In this document: piece by piece, positions 53,506 to 61,212 of the stretch
How the letters are laid out: each line of letters opens with the position of its first letter
How positions within the stretch are numbered: the stretch's first letter is position 1
Source: Pengzhenrongella sicca
GTDB lineage: Bacteria; Actinomycetota; Actinomycetes; Actinomycetales; Cellulomonadaceae
Direction of reading: 5' to 3'
NCBI RefSeq assembly: GCF_017569225.1
Contig: NZ_CP071868.1
Span: forward strand, 2,232,001 to 2,296,000
DNA: 64,000 nucleotides
Program-made: the position numbers and the translations under genes
The notes under the pieces: generated by a model
Database searches by the model: none
The model's input: only the letters and a program-made list of their open reading frames with translations
Told to the model about the DNA's origin: nothing

Positions 53506-54615
53506 ATGCCCGCACAGACCCATCCCGCCGAGCGCCTGCTCAACCTCGTGATCGCCCTGGTCAACACGGCCGGCCGCCTCACGAAGGAGCAGATCCGCAC
53601 CACCGTCGCGGGGTACGCCGACGCAACCTCCGGCGACGCCTTCGAGCGGATGTTCGAGCGGGACAAGGACGCGCTGCGCGAGCTGGGCATCCCCATCCTG
53701 ACCGTCGTGGGCAGCGGCCACAGCGACGACGTCGGGTACCGCGTGGACCAGGAGGCGTACGCGCTGCCGGCGATCGACCTGACGGCGGCCGAGCTCGGCG
53801 TGCTCTCGCTCGCGGCCGAGTTCTGGCAGGACAAGTCGCTGCGCACCGACGCCCGCCGCGCGCTGTCGAAGCTTCGCGCCGTCGGGGTCGCGCCGAGCGG
53901 TGCCGACCTGGTCGCGGGCCTCGCCCCGCGGGTGCGCGCCGCGGGGGAGTCGTTCGGGCCGCTGTTGGACGCCGTCCAGGCCCGCCAGCCGGTGTCGTTC
54001 ACCTATCGCGCCGCGAGCACCGGCGACGTCCGGGACCGCGTCGTCGAGCCGTGGCGGCTGCTCGCCCGGCGCGGCGGCTGGTACGTGATCGGACGCGACC
54101 AGGGCCGGGACGCGCCGCGCTCGTTCCGGCTGAGCCGCATCGAGGGCCGCGTGCAGGCGGTCGGCGCGCCGGGCTCCTACGAGATCCCCGCCGACCTCGA
54201 CGCCGCCGCGATCCTCGAGGCGCGCTCGAGCGAGCGCCCGCGCGTCGCGACCCTCGCGCTGCGCCCCGAGCGGGCCAGCGCGCTGCGCTCGCGCGCGGCA
54301 GACCCGGCGAGCCCGGTGGACCTGGCCGAGCCCGACCTGACGACCGACCCCGACATCGTCCCGCTGCTCGCGCACCGGGACCTCGTCCGCGTGCCCTTCG
54401 CGGGGGTCTCCGACCTCGCGGACGAGATCGCGGGCTACGCCGACGCCGTCGTCGTCCTCGCGCCCGCGGACCTGCGGGCCGCGGTGCTGCGCCGGCTGCG
54501 CGCCGCGGCGACCCTCGACACGCTCGACCAGGCCGACACGCTCGACCAGGTCGACACGCTCGACCAGGTCGACGCGGGCGACGCGCCCGGACCCCAGGAG
54601 GAACCCCGTGGCTGA
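53506..54615 (+). CDS. pafB: WYL-domain transcriptional activator PafB
   Basis: A 369-residue protein. The N-terminal winged helix-turn-helix (about 8-80; ERLLNLVIALVNTAGRLTKEQI) is followed by the WYL domain (about 155-220; PVSFTYRAAS and GGWYVIGRD, with WYV for WYL) and a C-terminal WCX region. PafB with PafC activates the LexA-independent DNA-damage response in actinobacteria. The C-terminal tail holds three 6-residue repeats (DTLDQV type) encoded by an 18-bp tandem repeat. It overlaps pafC by 8 nt. Confidence 0.92.
   Translation: MPAQTHPAERLLNLVIALVNTAGRLTKEQIRTTVAGYADATSGDAFERMFERDKDALRELGIPILTVVGSGHSDDVGYRVDQEAYALPAIDLTAAELGVLSLAAEFWQDKSLRTDARRALSKLRAVGVAPSGADLVAGLAPRVRAAGESFGPLLDAVQARQPVSFTYRAASTGDVRDRVVEPWRLLARRGGWYVIGRDQGRDAPRSFRLSRIEGRVQAVGAPGSYEIPADLDAAAILEARSSERPRVATLALRPERASALRSRAADPASPVDLAEPDLTTDPDIVPLLAHRDLVRVPFAGVSDLADEIAGYADAVVVLAPADLRAAVLRRLRAAATLDTLDQADTLDQVDTLDQVDAGDAPGPQEEPRG
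54517..54570 (+). repeat. three tandem copies of an 18-bp unit in pafB
   Basis: GACACGCTCGACCAGGYC is repeated three times in frame and encodes Asp-Thr-Leu-Asp-Gln-(Ala/Val) units at the end of PafB. Copies differ at one base, so the array is recent. Confidence 0.9.
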
Positions 54616-55576
54616 ACGGGCGAGCGACCGGCTGCTGCGCATGCTCGGCATGATCACCTACCTCGACCGGCAGGCGGGCGTGACCGTCGAGCAGCTCGCC
54701 ACCCAGTTCGGGGTGCCGACCCGGCAGGTGATCGAGGACATCGACACGCTCTGGGTGACCGGCACCCCCGGGTACTGGCCGCACGACCTCATCGACTTCG
54801 ACGCCGCCTCGTACGACCAGGGCGTCGTCCGCCTCGTCGAGTCCCGCGGCATGACCCGCCCGCTGCGGCTCGGCACGCGGGAGGCGGTCGCGCTGATCGC
54901 CGCGCTGCGTGCCATGCGCGCGGCGCTGGCGACCGGGCTGGACCGGGGCCGCACCGCGGTGCTGACGTCGGCGCTCGAGAAGCTCACCGCGGCGACGGGC
55001 GAGGCGGCGGCCGCCGTCGACGTCCGGCTGGCGGTCGAGGGCGCCCCCGAGGTCGTCGACGCCCTTCGCGAGGCCCTCGAGCGCGGCCGCCGGCTACGGC
55101 TGCGCTACGTCACCGCGGCGGACGTCACGAGCGAGCGCGAGGTCGACCCGATCCGCCTGCTCACCGAGGACGAGCACTCCTACCTGCTGGCCTGGTGCTA
55201 CCGCGCCGAGGACGAGCGGCTCTTCCGGGTGGACCGCGTGCTGGCGGCCGAGGTGCTCGACACGCCCGCCGCCGCCCATGCCGTCCGCCCCCGCACTCCT
55301 GCCTTCGCCCCCGGCCCCGACGGCGAGCTCGTGACCCTCGAGCTGGGCAGCCGGGCCCGGTGGATCGCCGAGCAGGTGCCCGTCGAGAGCGTCGAGAACC
55401 TGCCGGGTGGCGGGTTCCGGATCGGCCTGCGCATCGCGGACCCGGCCTGGCTGCGGCACCTGCTGCTGCAGACCGCCGCCGAGGTGCGCGCCGTCGCACC
55501 CGCACGCGTCGCGGCCGAGGCGGCGGACGCCGCCCGCGCCGCGCTGGCGGCCTACGGCCCGCTGGCCGACCGCTGA
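54608..55576 (+). CDS. pafC: WYL-domain transcriptional activator PafC
   Basis: A 322-residue partner of PafB. The N-terminal helix-turn-helix (RLLRMLGMITYLDRQAGVTVEQLATQFGVPTRQVIEDID) is followed by a WYL domain (about 160-225; RRLRLRYVTAAD and YLLAWCYRAEDERLFRVDRV) and a WCX segment (WIAEQVPVESVENLPGGGFRI). PafB and PafC work as a heterodimer with RNA polymerase at DNA-damage promoters. GTG 54608 overlaps pafB by 8 nt, so synthesis is coupled. Confidence 0.92.
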   Translation: MAERASDRLLRMLGMITYLDRQAGVTVEQLATQFGVPTRQVIEDIDTLWVTGTPGYWPHDLIDFDAASYDQGVVRLVESRGMTRPLRLGTREAVALIAALRAMRAALATGLDRGRTAVLTSALEKLTAATGEAAAAVDVRLAVEGAPEVVDALREALERGRRLRLRYVTAADVTSEREVDPIRLLTEDEHSYLLAWCYRAEDERLFRVDRVLAAEVLDTPAAAHAVRPRTPAFAPGPDGELVTLELGSRARWIAEQVPVESVENLPGGGFRIGLRIADPAWLRHLLLQTAAEVRAVAPARVAAEAADAARAALAAYGPLADR

Positions 55577-55590
55577 CCTGGCCGGCCCGG

Positions 55591-55596
55591 TAGCCT
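55591..55596 (+). promoter_or_regulatory. leaderless-type -10 box TAGCCT
   Basis: TAGCCT ends 6 nt before ATG 55603. Confidence 0.5.
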
Positions 55597-55602
55597 GCCG
55601 TC

Positions 55603-55926
55603 ATGCTCTGGTTCACGATCTGGACGTTGCTCGTGCTCGGCACGCTCGCGGGCGGGTTCTTCCTCGGCCGCGACCTGTGGCGCAAGGGCAAGGCGCTGCT
55701 CGCCGAGCTCGGCCGGGCGGGCGAGCTCGCGGAGGCGCTCAGCGCGCGCGCCGACGAGCTCGCGGAGCTGGCACAGACGCCCGCGCCGGGTCACGACCTG
55801 TTCGCGGACCGCTCGGGTCCGCTCGAGCGGCTCGCGGTCCTGCGGACCGAGCGCGCGGGGCGGCGCGAGGTCCGCCGCCTGCGCAACGACCGCATCGTCC
55901 GGGGCTGGCGGGCGTACACGCGCTGA
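55603..55926 (+). CDS. conserved one-helix protein between pafC and tatA
   Basis: A 107-residue protein with one N-terminal membrane helix (WFTIWTLLVLGTLAGGFFLG) and a long charged cytosolic helix (RKGKALLAELGRAGELAEAL and following), likely coiled. The tail is Arg-rich. No enzyme motif is present. The TAGCCT box 6 nt upstream suggests a leaderless mRNA. Position between pafC and tatA suggests a small membrane scaffold, but its function is unknown. Confidence 0.72.
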   Translation: MLWFTIWTLLVLGTLAGGFFLGRDLWRKGKALLAELGRAGELAEALSARADELAELAQTPAPGHDLFADRSGPLERLAVLRTERAGRREVRRLRNDRIVRGWRAYTR

Positions 55927-55971
55927 CCAGTCCGTTCACCCCGGGTGCCGAGCGCGCGGGGGCTCCGGGGT

Positions 55972-55977
55972 TAGTCT
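55972..55977 (+). promoter_or_regulatory. -10 box TAGTCT of tatA
   Basis: TAGTCT lies 41 nt before the tatA start, so this operon has a leader and a Shine-Dalgarno (TAAGGAT). Confidence 0.45.
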
Positions 55978-56018
55978 TTTGCAAGACATCACGTGCACGA
56001 GAGTAAGGATGGGTCGTC

Positions 56019-56357
56019 ATGCCGAACCTCAAACCGGGCGAGATCGCGCTGATCCTGCTCATCGTGCTGCTGCTGTTCGGCGCGAAGCGCCTGCCGGATC
56101 TCGCGCGCAGCGTCGGGAAGTCGCTCAAGATCCTCAAGACCGAGGTCAAGGACCTGGGCGACGACGACGCGCCCGTCGCCCCCAGCGCACCGGCGAATGC
56201 CGCACCGCCGGTCGCGACGACGCCGGTCGCGCCAGTCGTGCCGACCGTTGTCGCCCCGCCGGTCGTCACCCCGCCGGTCGTCATCCCCGAGCCGTACAGC
56301 AGCGCGCCGGCGAGCCGCACCCCGTCCGGCGACGACGCCGACCGCAAGCAGGTCTAG
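56019..56357 (+). CDS. tatA: Sec-independent (Tat) translocase subunit TatA
   Basis: A 112-residue subunit: a short periplasmic start, one membrane helix (IALILLIVLLLF), the FGAKRLPDLARSVGKSLKI hinge and amphipathic helix, and an acidic then Pro/Val-rich tail with repeated PPVV units that is longer than usual. TatA forms the transient pore for folded twin-arginine proteins. tatC follows 6 nt later, which confirms the assignment. TatB is not encoded beside it. Confidence 0.94.
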   Translation: MPNLKPGEIALILLIVLLLFGAKRLPDLARSVGKSLKILKTEVKDLGDDDAPVAPSAPANAAPPVATTPVAPVVPTVVAPPVVTPPVVIPEPYSSAPASRTPSGDDADRKQV

Positions 56358-56363
56358 CCGCAC

Positions 56364-57269
56364 GTGATCGCACGTCCCACCCGGCGACGCAGCACCGATG
56401 CCGGGCGCATGCCGCTGCGTGCTCACCTGATCGAGCTGCGCAAGCGCGTCATCCTCGCCTCGATCGGCCTGCTCGTCGGCGCGGTGGCCGGCTGGGTGGT
56501 GTACCCGACGGTCTTCGCGATCCTGCAGGCGCCGGTGGTCGAGCTCAACGAGGCGCGCGGCCAGCTGATCGCGTTGAACTTCAGCGGGGTCGTCTCCGCG
56601 TTCGACATGCAGCTCAAGGTCTCCCTGTTCGTCGGGGTGCTCGCCTCGAGCCCGTGGTGGCTGTACCAGCTGTGGGCGTTCATCACGCCCGGGCTCACCC
56701 GGCGCGAGCGGTTGATCAGCGTGGGGTTCCTCAGCGCCGCCGTCCCGCTCTTCCTGACGGGCGCGGGGCTCGCGTGGTGGCTGCTGCCGAAGGCGGTCGG
56801 GCTGCTCACGGGCTTCACCCCGGCGGACTCGACGAACCTCATCTCGGCGCAGGAGTACCTCACCTTCGTGATGCGCATGGTCCTCGCGTTCGGCGCGGGC
56901 TTCCTCGTGCCCGTGATCATGGTCGCGCTGACGATGGTCGGGCTCGTCGCGGGCCGCACCTGGCTCGCGGGGTGGCGGGTCGCGGTGCTGCTCGCGTTCG
57001 TGTTCGGCGCCGTCGCGACGCCCACCGGCGACGCGATCTCGATGCTGGTGCTCGCCGTGCCGATCACGGCCCTGTACTTCGCCGCCGTCGCGATCGGCAT
57101 CGGGCACGACCGGCGCGCCGCCAAGCGCGCGGCCGCCGAGGAGCTGGCCGAGGCCGCGGCCGACGGGCCCGACCCTGCCGTCGAGGACCCCGCCGTCGAG
57201 CCGGGGGACGCCGCCGTCGAGCCGGGGGACGCCGCCGGGCACATCCCCGACGCCGACGGACCCCGGTGA
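56364..57269 (+). CDS. tatC: Tat translocase core subunit TatC
   Basis: A 301-residue membrane protein with six helices. MPLRAHLIELRKRVILASIG is the cytosolic start, then the family-defining PVVELNEARG region, SLFVGVLASSPWWLYQLWAFITPGL split over helix two, and the conserved RRERLISVGFLS. It recognises the twin-arginine signal peptide. The C-terminal tail carries a direct repeat (AVEPGDA twice). GTG 56364 follows tatA after 6 nt; the stop overlaps the lipid kinase by GTGA. Confidence 0.95.
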   Translation: MIARPTRRRSTDAGRMPLRAHLIELRKRVILASIGLLVGAVAGWVVYPTVFAILQAPVVELNEARGQLIALNFSGVVSAFDMQLKVSLFVGVLASSPWWLYQLWAFITPGLTRRERLISVGFLSAAVPLFLTGAGLAWWLLPKAVGLLTGFTPADSTNLISAQEYLTFVMRMVLAFGAGFLVPVIMVALTMVGLVAGRTWLAGWRVAVLLAFVFGAVATPTGDAISMLVLAVPITALYFAAVAIGIGHDRRAAKRAAAEELAEAAADGPDPAVEDPAVEPGDAAVEPGDAAGHIPDADGPR

Positions 57270-58180
57270 GCCACCTCGGGGTCGTGATCAACCCGACCGC
57301 GGGCCGGGGCCGGGGATCAGACGTGGGCGCGCAGGCCCTCGCGGTGCTGCGCCGGCGCGGCCACACCGTCGAGGACCTCTCGGCGCCGAGCCTCACCGAG
57401 GCGACCGCGCGGGCCCGGCACGCGGCCGTCGCAGGGCTCGACGCGATCGTCGTCGTCGGCGGCGACGGCATGACCCACCTCGGGGTCAACGTCGTCGCCG
57501 ACACGGACCTGCCGCTCGGCATCGTGCCCGGCGGGACGGGCAACGACATCGCGCGGTCGCTCGGTCTGCCGCACGGCGACGTCGCCGCGGCCGTCGCGGC
57601 GATCGAACACGGCCTCGCGCACGGGCCGCGGCGGATCGACGCCGTCAGCGCGGGTCCGCCCGAGCACAGCGCGCGCGAGTGGTTCGTCGGCGTCCTGTCC
57701 TGCGGCTTCGACGCCGCGGTCAACGCCCGCGCCAACTCGATGACCTGGCCCGGCGGCAGCGCGCGCTACGTCCGGGCGATCGCCGCCGAGCTCGGACGGT
57801 TCGCCCCGTACGGCTACCGGCTGACGCTCGACGACGCCGTGTGGGAGTCCGCGGGCACGCTCGTGGCCGTCGCGAACTCGCCGGTCTTCGGGGGCGGCGT
57901 GCGGATCGCGCCCGACGCGCTGATGGACGACGGGCTGCTCGACGTCGTCGTCGCGGGGCCGTTCACCAAGCCGGGGATCGTCGGCATCTTCCCGGGCATG
58001 TACCGGGGCCGGCACCTGCGCCACCCGGCCGTGCAGGTGTTCCGCTCCACCACCGTGCTGATCGAACCGATCCTGGCGCTGGGCGCGCACCCGCCGGCGG
58101 CGTTCGCCGACGGCGAGCGCCTGGGCCCCCTCCCGCTGCGCGCCACTCTCCACCCGGCCGCCCTCTCGGTCCTCACGTAG
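57266..58180 (+). CDS. diacylglycerol-kinase-type lipid kinase
   Basis: A 304-residue DagK/YegS-like kinase. NPTAGRGRG begins the nucleotide-binding domain, VVVGGDGMTHLG is the GGDG motif, and GIVPGGTGNDIARSLGLP is the catalytic loop. The beta-sandwich C-terminal domain has ANSPVFGGGVRIAPDALMDDGLLDVVV. Members phosphorylate diacylglycerol or related lipids. Its position between tatC and helY is common in actinobacteria. The GTG overlaps tatC by 4 nt. Repeat copy 4 follows the stop. Confidence 0.9.
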   Translation: MSHLGVVINPTAGRGRGSDVGAQALAVLRRRGHTVEDLSAPSLTEATARARHAAVAGLDAIVVVGGDGMTHLGVNVVADTDLPLGIVPGGTGNDIARSLGLPHGDVAAAVAAIEHGLAHGPRRIDAVSAGPPEHSAREWFVGVLSCGFDAAVNARANSMTWPGGSARYVRAIAAELGRFAPYGYRLTLDDAVWESAGTLVAVANSPVFGGGVRIAPDALMDDGLLDVVVAGPFTKPGIVGIFPGMYRGRHLRHPAVQVFRSTTVLIEPILALGAHPPAAFADGERLGPLPLRATLHPAALSVLT

Positions 58181-58203
58181 CCCTCGCCCGCGCGCTACGC
58201 GAC

Positions 58204-58286
58204 CCGCTTTTCAGGGGATTCGGTGCGCCCGGCGGACAGATTCCCCTGAAAACCGGGTCGCTGCGGGGGAGGGGGGCTGCGGTGCT
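58204..58286 (-). repeat. palindromic repeat family copy 4 with G-rich tract
   Basis: 58204-58256 holds arms TTTTCAGGGGATTC and ATTCCCCTGAAAACC with four mismatches over 23 nt. 58257-58286 is G-rich and leads straight into the helY promoter. Orientation is the same as copy 3. It lies 39 kb from the other three copies. Confidence 0.8.
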
Positions 58287-58292
58287 TAGGGT
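58287..58292 (+). promoter_or_regulatory. leaderless-type -10 box TAGGGT of helY
   Basis: TAGGGT ends 6 nt before GTG 58299 and lies in the G-rich tract beside repeat copy 4, as for the SatD-like gene. Confidence 0.5.
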
Positions 58293-58298
58293 TGGGGG

Positions 58299-61166
58299 GT
58301 GGCTGGTGATGCGCGTGTGCCCTCGTTCGAGCGGTTCTCCCTGGCGCGGGCGGTTCCACCGTCGGCGGACGGCGCGGCGCTCGCCGCGTTCCGCGAGCTG
58401 ATCGGCTTCGAGCTCGACGACTTCCAGGTGGCGGGGTGCGCCGCGCTCGAGGCCGGCCGCGGCGTGCTTGTGGCGGCGCCGACGGGCGCCGGCAAGACGG
58501 TCGTCGGCGAGTTCGCCATCCAGCTCGCCCTCGCGGGGGGCCGCAAGGCGTTCTACACGACCCCGATCAAGGCGCTCTCGAACCAGAAGTTCGGCGACCT
58601 CGTGCGCCGCTACGGGCCAGAGAGCGTCGGGCTGCTCACGGGCGACACCTCGGTCAACGGCGACGCGCCGGTCGTCGTCATGACGACCGAGGTGCTGCGC
58701 AACATGCTCTACGCCGGGTCGTCGGCGCTCGACGGCCTCGGCTACGTCGTCATGGACGAGGTGCACTACCTCGCGGACCGCATGCGCGGCCCCGTCTGGG
58801 AAGAGGTGATCATCCACCTCGCGCCCGACGTGCAGCTCGTCTCCCTGTCCGCGACCGTCTCCAACGCGGAGGAGTTCGGCGACTGGCTCGAGATGGTCCG
58901 CGGGGACACGGCGGTCGTCGTCAGCGAGCACCGGCCCGTGCCGCTGGGACAGCTCGTGCTCGCGCGCGGGCAGCTGTTCGACCTGTACGCGGGCCACGTC
59001 GACCCGACCGCGCCCGGCGTCAACCCGCCGATCAACCCCGAGCTCGCCGACGCGCTGCGCCGCCGCGAGGCCGGGTCGGGTGGCCCGGGCGGCCGCAACG
59101 CACACGGCGGCCGCGGCCCGACCGGACGCGGCGACCGCGGCTTCCGGGGCCGGGGCGGCGCACCCGGCGGCTCGCCGCGACCGAGTTTCCGGCCGACGCC
59201 GCGGCCCGCCGTCGTCGACCTGCTCGCCGGCGCCGGGCTGCTCCCGGCTATCGTGTTCATCTTCTCCCGGGCGGGCTGCCAGGGCGCCGTCGGCCAGTGC
59301 CTCGCGGCTGGGCTCCGGCTCACCACGCCCGCGCAGGAGGCGCAGATCCGCGAGCTGGTCGAGGAGCGCTGCGCGACCATCCCGCCCGAGGACCTCGACG
59401 TGCTCGGCTTCTGGGACTGGAGCGACGCGCTGGCGCGGGGGATCGCGGCGCATCACGCCGGCATGCTCCCGGTGTTCAAGGAGACCGTCGAGGACCTGTT
59501 CTCGCGCGGGCTGGTCAAGGTCGTGTTCGCGACCGAGACCCTCGCGCTCGGGATCAACATGCCGGCCCGCTCCGTCGTGCTCGAGAAGCTCATCAAGTGG
59601 GACGGCTCCGCGCACGTCGACATGACCCCGGGGGAGTACACCCAGCTCACGGGGCGCGCCGGCCGGCGCGGCATCGACCCCGAGGGCCACGCCGTGGTCA
59701 TCGACAACCCGGGCCTCGACCCGGTCGAGCTCGCCGGGCTCGCGTCCAAGCGCCTGTACCCGCTGCGTTCTAGCTTCCGCCCGACCTACAACATGGCCGT
59801 CAACCTCGTCGCCCAGGTCGGGCGCGAGCGCGCCCGCGAGGTGCTCGAGACGTCGTTCGCGCAGTTCCAGGCGGACCGCGGCGTCGTCGGCCTCGCGAAG
59901 CAGGCCAAGGCCCACACCGAGGCCCTCGAGGGGTACGCCGAGGCGATGCGGTGCCACCTCGGGGACTTTGCGGAGTACGCGGCGCTGCGCCGGGCGATCA
60001 CCGAACGCGAGCAGGGGCTCACGCGCGACGCCGCCCGCGAGCGGCGCGAGGCCGCGGCCCGGTCGCTCGAGGGCCTGCAGGTCGGTGACGTCCTGGAGAT
60101 CGCGACCGGGCGCCGCGCCGGCCACGCCGTGGTCCTGGACCCGGGCTCCGACGGCGGGTTCGAGGGGCCCCGCCCGACGCTCCTGCTCGAGGACCGCCAG
60201 GTGCGGCGCGTTTCGATCGCCGAGGTGCCCGACGGCGTCCGCACCATCGGCTCGATGCGCGTGCCCCGCGGCTTCAACGGTCGCAACCCCGCCGCGCGCC
60301 GCGAGCTCGCCGCCGACCTGCGCGAGTGGCTGCCCGAGCCCGCCGCGAAGCGCGGCGGACGACGGCGCGGCCCCGCCGGCGGCCCCAAGGCCGCGACCGA
60401 CGACGCCGCCCTCGCCGGGCTGCGCCGGCAGGTGCGCGCGCACCCGTGCCACGCGTGCCCCGACCGCGAGGAGCACGCACGCTGGGCCGAGCGCTGGGAC
60501 CGGCTGCGCCGCGAGCACGCCGCGTTGGTCACCCGGATCGAGGGGCGCACGAGCTCGATCGCCCGCGTCTTCGACCGCATCTGCGACGTCCTCGAGCGGC
60601 TCGGCTACCTCGCCACGCGCCACGACGACGACGGCACGCGCGGGCGCGTGACCGTCACGGCGGACGGGCAGTGGTTGCGCCGCCTGTACGCCGAGAACGA
60701 CCTGCTGGTGGCCGAATGCCTGCGCCGCGGCAGCTGGGAGCAGCTGGACCCCGCGGCGCTGGCGGCCGCGGTCTCGACGGTGGTGTACTCCGCGCGCCGC
60801 GACGACCACGAGGGCGAGCCCCGGATCCCGGGCGGGCCGGGCAGCAAGCTCGCGCGGGCCCTCGCGGAGATGGCCGAGATCGGCTCCGAGCTGGACGCGC
60901 TCGAGGCGGCGCACCAGATCGAGTCCACGGGCCCGCTCGACCTCGGCATCGTCGCGGCGGTGCACCGGTGGGCGGCGGGGCGCAGCCTCGAGGCCGTCCT
61001 GGGCAGCAGCGACCTCGCGGCCGGCGACTTCGTCCGCTGGTGCAAGCAGATCATCGACCTGCTCGACCAGATCGCGCAGGCCGCGCCGAGCGCCCACGTG
61101 CGCGACTCGGCGCGCCGCGGCGTCGTCGCCCTGCGCCGGGGAGTGGTCGCCTACTCCTCGCTTTGA
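58299..61166 (+). CDS. helY: Ski2-like superfamily 2 RNA/DNA helicase
   Basis: A 955-residue DExH helicase. Walker A is AAPTGAGKT, then TTPIKALSNQKF, the DEVHYL box, SLSATVSN, and the late helicase motifs GIAAHHAGML, FATETLALGINMPA and QLTGRAGRRGID. The C-terminal third has the Ski2-like arch and winged-helix pattern (for example ALEAAHQIESTGPLDLG). A 45-residue Gly/Arg-rich insert (residues about 255-300) lies between the two RecA domains and may bind RNA. It is the actinobacterial HelY type. The start is GTG; the promoter is of leaderless type. Confidence 0.93.
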   Translation: MAGDARVPSFERFSLARAVPPSADGAALAAFRELIGFELDDFQVAGCAALEAGRGVLVAAPTGAGKTVVGEFAIQLALAGGRKAFYTTPIKALSNQKFGDLVRRYGPESVGLLTGDTSVNGDAPVVVMTTEVLRNMLYAGSSALDGLGYVVMDEVHYLADRMRGPVWEEVIIHLAPDVQLVSLSATVSNAEEFGDWLEMVRGDTAVVVSEHRPVPLGQLVLARGQLFDLYAGHVDPTAPGVNPPINPELADALRRREAGSGGPGGRNAHGGRGPTGRGDRGFRGRGGAPGGSPRPSFRPTPRPAVVDLLAGAGLLPAIVFIFSRAGCQGAVGQCLAAGLRLTTPAQEAQIRELVEERCATIPPEDLDVLGFWDWSDALARGIAAHHAGMLPVFKETVEDLFSRGLVKVVFATETLALGINMPARSVVLEKLIKWDGSAHVDMTPGEYTQLTGRAGRRGIDPEGHAVVIDNPGLDPVELAGLASKRLYPLRSSFRPTYNMAVNLVAQVGRERAREVLETSFAQFQADRGVVGLAKQAKAHTEALEGYAEAMRCHLGDFAEYAALRRAITEREQGLTRDAARERREAAARSLEGLQVGDVLEIATGRRAGHAVVLDPGSDGGFEGPRPTLLLEDRQVRRVSIAEVPDGVRTIGSMRVPRGFNGRNPAARRELAADLREWLPEPAAKRGGRRRGPAGGPKAATDDAALAGLRRQVRAHPCHACPDREEHARWAERWDRLRREHAALVTRIEGRTSSIARVFDRICDVLERLGYLATRHDDDGTRGRVTVTADGQWLRRLYAENDLLVAECLRRGSWEQLDPAALAAAVSTVVYSARRDDHEGEPRIPGGPGSKLARALAEMAEIGSELDALEAAHQIESTGPLDLGIVAAVHRWAAGRSLEAVLGSSDLAAGDFVRWCKQIIDLLDQIAQAAPSAHVRDSARRGVVALRRGVVAYSSL

Positions 61167-61198
61167 GCGCCGGCCCGCCGTCCGCCGCGCGCGGGGCC

Positions 61199-61204
61199 TA
61201 TCGT
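61199..61204 (+). promoter_or_regulatory. leaderless-type -10 box TATCGT
   Basis: TATCGT ends 8 nt before GTG 61213. Confidence 0.4.
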
Positions 61205-61212
61205 GTCCGCCT

